Positions 57,238-64,000 of a stretch of DNA of 64,000 nucleotides are shown here, one piece after another; position 1 is the stretch's first letter, and the number at the start of each line of letters is the position of its first letter. Location of the stretch: positions 29,564,293 to 29,628,292 of the forward strand of contig NC_084469.1 in assembly GCF_027409185.1 (NCBI RefSeq), in the 5' to 3' direction. The notes under the pieces are model-generated. The model searched no databases. It saw only the letters and a program-made list of their open reading frames with translations, and was not told the origin of the DNA. The stretch comes from Cynocephalus volans. Its lineage: Eukaryota; Chordata; Mammalia; Dermoptera; Cynocephalidae. Both the position numbers and the translations under genes were made by a program.

Positions 57238-57324
57238 TCTTTGGCAGCTGGCAGGTATGGAGATCTGAACCCTTAACCATGGTTTTATAACACCACGCTC
57301 TAACAAACTGAGCTAACCAGCCAG
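57238..57324 (-). mobile_element. CYN-type SINE, monomer
   Basis: 'ggcagctggcaggtatggagatctgaac' to 'ctctaacaaactgagctaaccagcca', next to the MIR end. Confidence 0.88.
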
Positions 57325-57699
57325 ATTTAGGTACTTTTTCTAAAGGGAAGAGAATTAGTTTAACATATGGTTTGACCATATAACTATGCAATCACTAATA
57401 TATTAATATAGTTCTTACAGTTTTAAGTATATTTCTTTAAAATGAGTATTGGGGATTCTTTCTCCTTTGGTAACCATTATGTGTATTGGAAATCAGTGAT
57501 GGCTTCAGAACTTCTTAGTGGGCAAGAAGGATTATGTAAATCAATGCCAAATGGAAAGATTCAGGTTTTAACTATAAAATTATATTGTAAATAAGCATTT
57601 TATTTAAACTGCAAAAGTACAATTTACATTTATTTTAACAATTAGAAAATTTTTGTTTAAAATTTTAAATGTTATTAAATAGCCCCACGTTTTCCCTCT

Positions 57700-58425
57700 C
57701 TTTTTAAATAAACTTTTGATTTTGGAATAATATTAGATGTACAGAAAAGTTATAAAGATAGTACAGAGAGATCTTGAATATATCCTATGCCCAGTTTTTC
57801 TCCTTGTTAACACCTCACCTTTCTGTGGTACATTTTGCAAATTTAAGAAACCAGCCTGGTATACTACTATTAGCTAAAACTTCAGATGATTTGAATTTCA
57901 CCACTTTTTCCATTAATGTCTACTTTCCGTTCCAGATCCAATCTAAGGAATCACATTACATTTGGTTGTCACTGCTCCACAGTCTCTTCTGGTCTGTGGC
58001 AGTTTCTCAGTCTTTCTTTGTTTTTCATGACCTTGACAGTCTTGAGTAGTACTGGTCAGGTATCCTGTAGAATGTCTCCCAAACTGGGTTTGTCTGTTTT
58101 TTTTTTTTTTTTTTTTTTTTTTAACTGGGGATATGAGTTTTCAGACAAAAAAAAGAAAGATGCTACAGAGATGAAGTACACTTCTCATCACATCATATCA
58201 GAGGCTACATGATAACCACAAACATCACTGGTGATGTTAACCTTCATCACTTGGTTAAAGTGGTATTTGCCAGTTTTTTTTGTACAGTAAAGTTATTATT
58301 TTTCCTTTTCCCTACTTTATCCTTAGGAAGCGAGTCAAGTTCCACTTCTGGATGGGGGACTATTTTCATATGTTTAGAATTTTGTAAGGCAGGTTTATCT
58401 CTTATCCTCAGTTTTAAAAACAATT
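57700..58425 (-). mobile_element. LINE1: L1 3' UTR (antisense)
   Basis: 'gtacagaaaagttataaagatagtacagagagatcttg' and 'tcactgctccacagtctcttctggtctgtgg' are antisense L1M 3' UTR phrases. A T-run of about 24 lies at 58,100-58,123. Confidence 0.65.
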
Positions 58426-58433
58426 TACATCTG

Positions 58434-58500
58434 GAGCTGGCTGCTTAGCTCAGTTGGTTAGAGTGTGGGTGTTATAACATCAAGGTCAAGGATTTGGAAG
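58434..58500 (+). mobile_element. CYN-type SINE, 3'-truncated monomer
   Basis: GAGCTGGCTGCTTAGCTCAG to 'aacatcaaggtcaaggattt'. The end is missing. Confidence 0.82.
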
Positions 58501-58721
58501 TTTTCGAGGAAGTCTTCGTAAAGATATTAGTTGAACATTTTTGAAGAAAGCTTGTCACATTGGTTGGGATTGGTGGGAAATATGTTCTAGGTAGAGGGAG
58601 TAATTTGTATAGTCTCATAAGTACCCCTTGGTGAGTGAGGGAAGCTCCATATAGTTTAGTGTGGCTGGAGTGACGTATGAGAGTAGAGGAGTGAGTACTT
58701 ACCTGATCTGTCCTGTAGAGC

Positions 58722-58882
58722 AGGGTGGTACATGAACCATCTGCATTGGAATTACCTGTTAAAAATGCAAATTTCCAGGCTCCATCTTAGACTTATGCAA
58801 TTAGAATTCTATGAGGTGACACCAGGAATATCTTCATTTTCAATAAACTCCTTAGTAGATTGTTTTTGAGAACCACTGTTTT
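58722..58882 (+). mobile_element. MER5A-type hAT element
   Basis: 'gaaccatctgcattggaattacctgttaaaaatgcaaatt' and the end 'tttttgagaaccactgtt' are MER5A hallmarks. Confidence 0.8.
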
Positions 58883-58974
58883 TTGCCCTTGGGGTACCAG
58901 TGAAAGATTTTAAGTTATGACCGGTGACATTATTAGATTTGCCTTTTAGAAGGGCAGCTGTTGAGGGCTGGCCA

Positions 58975-59063
58975 GTTATCTCAGTTGGTTAGAGCAAGGT
59001 GCTGATAACATTATGATCAAGGGTTTGATTCCTGTACTGGCCAGCCACCAAAAAAGAAAAGAA
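58975..59063 (+). mobile_element. CYN-type SINE, monomer
   Basis: GGGCTGGCCAGTTATCTCAG to GGCCAGCCACC and an A-rich tail. AGGGCAGCTGTTGA / AAGGCAACTGTTAG flanks inside the L2. Confidence 0.9.
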
Positions 59064-59784
59064 AGGCAACTGTTAGCATTGTGGAAGATGGAAGTGTGGA
59101 ACCCAGTAGACCCATGAGGAGACTGTTTAAGTGGAAGGATGGGTTGAAAGAGTGGATTTGAGAGGGATTCATTCAGTATGTATAAAATTAATTGGATATG
59201 GGGAATAAGGGAGGTAAGAGATGAGAAAAGTGAGGAACTGACTCACTCATATTTTTCTGTTTGGTTTTGGGCTATTGAGTGGTGTTATGAAGGGATAGAA
59301 AGTAGTGAGGGGAGGACCAAGGTTGGAGAAGGTTTTTTTGGTTATTGTCTTTTGTGTGTGTTTTAATGGGATAACCATTAGGTGTATAGAGACTGGAGTT
59401 CCAAAACATTTGGTATTTTGGTGTTTTATATGTCTAGCCACTGTAATTGATAACAAAATTTTTGATTATTATTGCTTATTAACCTTATGAGGCCTTAAAA
59501 AATTCATTCTTTCATCAAAATGTATGCAGTGCATTCTGTTAAGGAGCTGTGCTGAGGTACTAGAAGGTGCTCCCGCCACACGGGACAGCAGGAGTAGAAT
59601 CATAAAGGTCACAAAGTGGGGAGGAATAAGGCTTACAAGGAACTTACAAGGAACTCAGTGTTCCTGGAGTGTGAGCAAGCTGGGGCTTGATTAGAAATGA
59701 AACTTGAAATGCAGACAGGGGCCAGATACTAATCGAAGACCTTATAAAACTATGTCAAAGCATGTGGACTTTAGGGAATAGGGA

Positions 59785-59995
59785 GACAGCCTAATATGGT
59801 GGCTAAAAGCGCAGACCATGGAGCCTAGGTACCTGGGTTCAGCTTCCAGCTCTGCTGTTTATGCAGCTCTGTTTTATTGGGCTAGTTATTTAAATTCTCC
59901 TAGGTTGTTGTGAGGATTAAATGAATATTTGTAAAGCACTTAAAATAGTGCCTAGCATATAGTGAGTGCTGTATAAATATTTGTTAAACAAATAA
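59785..59995 (+). mobile_element. MIR SINE
   Basis: 'gcagaccatggagcctaggtacctgggttcagcttccagctctgc' and 'aagcacttaaaatagtgcctagcatatagtgagtgctgtataaatatt'. Nearly full length. Confidence 0.92.
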
Positions 59996-60609
59996 AAAAT
60001 AGGAAGCAATGAAGGGTTGTTTTTAAGTAGAGAGGTGATGTGGTCAGATTCTATATTTTAGATAGATAACCCTGGGGGCTGTGTAGCAGCAGATATAGGT
60101 TAACAGGCCAAGACTGGATTTAGGGGGACCTGTTGAAATTAGTCCAGGTAAGAGATGTTGTGAAGTGTGGTAGTAGTAGTGGTAAGGATGGACAGGAGAA
60201 TAATTCAACAAATATTGAGGAAGTAAACTTGGTAGAACACGGTAATTGATTGGATATAGAAGAAAGAAAAGAGTCAAGGTTGACTAACTCTCACATAAAG
60301 TATTATATCTAACATTTTTAAAGCAATTTTCTTTTAAAGAAGTTTGGATCTTTAGCGATCTTCTATGCTAGCAATATTTGATGCTTTTGGGGTAAATTAT
60401 GATGCTTCCTTGAAAATGAGATCTAAAGGCCTGAGATAGTTTTTAATCTCTAAATTTATGGGCCCTTGCTTTTTTCTCAGTAGGTGGAGATAGTTTCTCT
60501 TTAAGGATATACCGTTTTGCAGGAAACTCATTTAGTCCAAGTCCAAAGAACCAGAAAGCTCAGGTAATGATTTTACTGTGTTTTTTGGGGGGGTGGGGTG
60601 GGGTGGGGA

Positions 60610-60699
60610 AGAGGTGTGGCTGGCCAGTACAGGACTCAAACCCTGGATCTTGGTGTTATCAGCATCATGCTCTAACCAACTGACCTCTCTGGCCAGCCC
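60610..60699 (-). mobile_element. CYN-type SINE, monomer, with G-rich tail side
   Basis: 'gtggctggccagtacaggactc' to 'ctctaaccaactgacc'. The usual T-run side is TTTTTTGGGGGGGTGGGGTG, an altered tail. Confidence 0.88.
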
Positions 60700-61138
60700 A
60701 ACCATGTTTTCATGTTACATCTTTGTGTTGAGATTTGTGATTATAAAGATAATAGCACCATGATAATACTGTAAAATTTTGAAGTGATTGCTGAATCTTT
60801 AAAGACAAATTAAAATTTGTTAATTCAAATTTTTCATTGTTCATTCATATATGGTAGATTTGGATGCCTGGAATATTTCATCACCTATTTGTATTCCTTG
60901 GATAAATCTTAGCTCAGTGTTTCTCGATTTGTCAACTTTTGATTGAAATTGGACAATTTGAACTTTCTTGAATTTGAATTTTCTCTGGATTCTTTATAAA
61001 ATAATTAAATGGATAGAAAATTCAGTATACTCATGTTTTGAATCTGCCTCCTGAGTTGTTGTGGTGTACACTGTGTATGATATCTGCCACTTAGGCTATT
61101 GCAGGGCCCACCAAATCTCTCCCCTAAAGACAGTTGAG

Positions 61139-61194
61139 TGTATAACACCAAGGTCAAGGGTTCAGATCCACATACCAGGCAGCAAGCAAAAAAA
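61139..61194 (+). mobile_element. CYN-type SINE, 5'-truncated, with target-site duplication
   Basis: Only the 3' half of a monomer ('ataacaccaaggtcaagggttcagatcc' to an A-rich tail). The perfect TAAAGACAGTTGAG at 61125-61138 and 61195-61208 shows it was truncated during insertion, not later. Confidence 0.93.
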
Positions 61195-61800
61195 TAAAGA
61201 CAGTTGAGAGATGATAAGTGAACTGAATCTTGAAGAATTAGTGATTGGAGTAGATGTGGAAGAAGGTTGTTTTAAGTACAGAGAACAGCAGCACGCAGGC
61301 ACAAAAGCTAAACTATTATGTGTATGCTGGTAAGTAGTTTGGAAGAGGGGATTGTGGAATATGAAGCTGGAAAGGTACATATGAGCCTGATTGATAGAAT
61401 TTGTACATTATATTCTATATAGCTTGTAGGCAATTTGGAAGTCATTAACCAGTTTCAAGCAAAGGCAAGCAATGTGTATTTTAGATAGTTTATGTGGGTA
61501 GCAGTGAAGAAAATGGATTGGAGTTCAGAGGTCACTTAGATGTTTTCAGGAAAGAATGATTAGTGCTTGAAATAAGACAGTGACAATAAAGGTTGACTGG
61601 AGAAAGGTTTAGGAGGTAGAATTGTGAATGAGTAGTGTGCTGGGGAGAGAGAAGTTTAGACAAATTAGATTTGTGGCTTGGGTGACTGAGTGTAATGAGA
61701 AACTGGGTGTCATTAGCCATAGTAGAGAATAAGAGGAATTCTTGTGTAAGTTGTAACATAAAGCAGCCAGATACATTTTCCTGAACCACAGTTGAAGAGC

Positions 61801-62450
61801 TATATGAAAATGCAAAGGGCGCAATGGCAATACATGTATAACAACATTTACATAGACTTTAGTTTAATCCTAAATGGGCACTCAAAGACTTTTCTTAGTA
61901 TGTCCTGGCCGTGTCTCCTGTGATTCGGCCTTAGGAAGATACTTACCCTTCCTTATGTTGCTTTCACTGTATATTCTTCCCTCCAGCCCCCAATTTTCTG
62001 TCTTCTGAATCCGCATATTAGAATCTTTTCCACACAGCCTTTCCTAGTATTTTCCACCTGAAAGAAACTTTCTTTTCTCTGAATTCATAATTTTATGGTA
62101 ACTGTTACTTTTTCTATTTTTATAGCTTATATAAAATGTTTTATTTGATATAGCAAATGTGTTAATGCATTTAAAGAGCCTAGGGGCAGTACCTAGCATA
62201 TAGTAAGAACTCAGTAAATGTTGTTTGTTTTATTAGTGTGATAATGAAGATGATTGAGATGAGATGGTGATAATAGTAACAGGGCATTCTACCTTTCTGC
62301 CTCCTTGTGATGGCAAAACTGATTTGTTCTCTGTCCTTGAACACTGGGAAAGCAATATCTTTTTTACTTTGCCTTATGTATGTAAAAGTGAAATTACTAT
62401 CTTTGTGCTACTTCATTATTCCTGAGCTGTAGTGAAGGAACTGTAAGTGT
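61801..62450 (+). other. Presumed intron, nothing recognised
   Basis: Contains a MIR- or L2-like end near 62,190-62,225 ('ctagcatatagtaagaactcagtaaatgttg'). No exon supported. Confidence 0.4.
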
Positions 62451-62454
62451 AGTC

Positions 62455-62640
62455 AAACCCATAACATTGATTATTTCATTGAGTCTCCCCACTACTGTTT
62501 GAGGTAAGTAGTATTAGTCCCATTTTATAAATGGGTAAATAGGCTTAGGAAATTTAAAAATCTGCCCAAAGTCATTTAGTTTGTAAGCAGCCAAGTTGAT
62601 GTTGAACCTTGACAGTTTGACTTCAAAATTCTGCAGTGTG
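62455..62640 (-). mobile_element. MIR SINE fragment
   Basis: Antisense: 'tagtcccattttataaatgggtaaataggct' and 'aagtcatttagtttgtaagcagccaagttgatgttgaacc'. Confidence 0.82.
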
Positions 62641-62759
62641 GCCTCAAAAGTGTAGGACTTATTCCTTCAGTGCTTTCATATCATTTATGTATCCAACTTG
62701 TTACCTGTCAGAGGGCCTATCATGGGATCTGTCCTTAATCAGAAAAGTGCTTTTTCTTT

Positions 62760-63340
62760 TAAATTTTATTTTACAGATTTACAGTTTTATTTATTTTATT
62801 ATGGAATATGTTAAACATGCAGGAAAATTACCTGCAATAATACGAGTATAACGGAATATCCATATAACTGCTACCGGAATTGACAGATGTTAACATTTTG
62901 TTATATTTTAGAGCTTTTTTTTTTTTTTTTGGTAAAGAAATAAAGCATTATTACAGTTAAAATTGATGTCCCTTCTTTGTTTCTTTCCTATCCCATTCCC
63001 CTTTCCAGGGTAAAGTTCCTTTTAAAGTTTGTATATGTCCCTCTGTTCTTTATTTTTATTCTTTTACTATACATATATGTATCCATAAACAATGTATAGT
63101 AATGCTTTGTAAAGTGTTAGAATTTACACAAATGTTATCATACTGTATATTATTCTATAGCTTGGTTTTTTCACCTAACAAATTGTTTTCTAAATATATG
63201 TAGATCTGGTTTATTGTTTTGTGTTATTTCTTTATGATTATTCCATAGTTTTTTTATATCTAGACTACAGAAATGGGCATTTAGTTCTAACTTTTCCCTA
63301 TTCACACAGTGCTGTAGTGAACATGAAGGTGCTTGCAGAA
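62760..63340 (-). mobile_element. LINE1: L1 3' region (antisense), decayed
   Basis: 'acagttttatttattttattatggaatatgttaaac' and 'tattctatagcttggttttttcac' to 'acacagtgctgtagtgaacatgaaggtg' are antisense L1M text. Confidence 0.6.
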
Positions 63341-64000
63341 GAGATGATATAGTTTGTTTATTTGATTTTGCATTGCAGAATTTATCCTCAGGTTAATTAA
63401 ATAAAATCTTGTTCTTTAGTAAATGTTATGTTTTGAATTGAATAAAGAAAATGGATAATATTGTCGGCATCAGTTTTAGACCATAAATTTCTAAACTTTG
63501 GTCCATTTTCTCTCTGTCTCTTCAACTGATCAAACAACCTATATTTATTTAGTACCTAGCCAGGGGTTGCACTGGCGATCTCAGTTTTAAATGTAATTCT
63601 CTTAGCCTTGCATAGTCAAAAAATGTTTTTGACTTAACACTTAAAAATTAGCCATTTTACATAAATTCTTTATTTTTGTATTATCCTGAAAAAGTAGAAG
63701 CTTTGGCAACGGGAGGGGACCCACATTTTCCCATGGCAACAGTTGACCCAAGCTGAGTCACAGCTGCCCTCCTTTAGATGGACATAAGGTCTCCGGTGAA
63801 ACAAATTCCTACAACTCCCCATTGTTGTTTATTATTGCCCTTGTATCAATGTTTATAGTGGAGAAATACTGCCCTACTGATGATGATTTATTGAAAGTGA
63901 GGAAAAAGTATAGCTAGACAACTGTAATACTCTAGAAAAGTAGAAGAGAGCATATTTCTCTGGAAATGAAGAATATGATTAATATATGAACAAAATGAGT
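63341..64000 (+). other. Presumed intron, low-repeat end of window
   Basis: No exon recognised. Contains the motif cluster given separately. Confidence 0.4.
63705..63760. promoter_or_regulatory. Possible enhancer: two RFX half-sites and an AP-1/MARE site
   Basis: GGCAAC occurs at 63705-63710 and, as CCATGGCAAC, at 63731-63740. AGCTGAGTCACAGC at 63751-63764 contains TGAGTCA with Maf-type flanks. The GC content is higher than around it. This is a motif reading only. Confidence 0.35.

Larger units (their letters stand above)
58540..61800 (-). mobile_element. L2 LINE remnants (antisense), in several pieces
   Basis: Pieces of one antisense L2 (or two overlapping copies) lie at about 58,540-58,720, 58,890-58,965, 59,090-59,420, 60,010-60,300 and 61,205-61,800. 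Diagnostic plus-strand phrases are 'gtttagtgtggctggagtgac', 'gtgatgtggtcagattctata', 'gattggatat' with 'gtcaaggttgactaactc', and 'cttgggtgactgagtg'. They are the reverse of L2 reverse-transcriptase and 3' text. MIR, MER5A and CYN elements lie between them. Confidence 0.6.

Overview
This window is nuclear DNA of a placental mammal, most likely a colugo (flying lemur, Dermoptera). The clue is a very abundant tRNA-Ile-derived SINE, about 38 copies on both strands, as monomers that still read like tRNA-Ile and as dimers. I recognise this as the colugo CYN family. Ancient mammalian repeats (MIR, L2, MER5A, MLT1/MST LTRs, Tigger, L1M) are everywhere, as expected in a eutherian intergenic or intronic region. 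There is no bacterial-type gene organisation, and nearly all open reading frames are chance or lie inside repeats.

Layout. 1-50,900 is gene-poor, AT-rich DNA built largely of nested retroelements. Notable items are a C-rich composite element with ~100-bp tandem units (about 600-1870), an internally deleted Tigger transposon (6.8-7.4 kb), an NDUFA2 processed pseudogene (about 17.0-17.4 kb, minus strand), a chain of degenerate L1/HAL1 copies from 23.3 to 32 kb split by SINEs and an LTR, a U6 snRNA pseudogene (27.46 kb), antisense L1 copies at 33-36 and 40-41 kb, and a long L1 at 42.7-45.1 kb split by a young L1 fragment. Stretches of low repeat content lie at 36.3-38.4, 46.9-47.5 and 48.9-50.9 kb.

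At about 50,985-52,440 there is a strong CpG island, the only clear gene promoter. It has a perfect NRF1 palindrome, a consensus CRE, a CGG tract, a probable first exon on the plus strand ending in a splice donor at 51,790/51,791, and a downstream YY1-type ATGGCGGC element. I could not identify the gene. The DNA from 52 to 64 kb is then best read as its first intron. It holds a 36-nt U2 snRNA fragment with a perfect target-site duplication, antisense L2 and L1 remnants, MIR and CYN copies, and a possible RFX/MARE-type regulatory cluster near 63.7 kb.

No operon, CRISPR array, intact coding gene or new molecular system is visible. The most interesting material is the structural series of CYN SINE subtypes, the snRNA retro-insertions, the composite tandem-repeat element and the promoter. 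Repeat family names are from memory of consensus features, not from a search, and repeat boundaries are usually good to about 10-30 bases.
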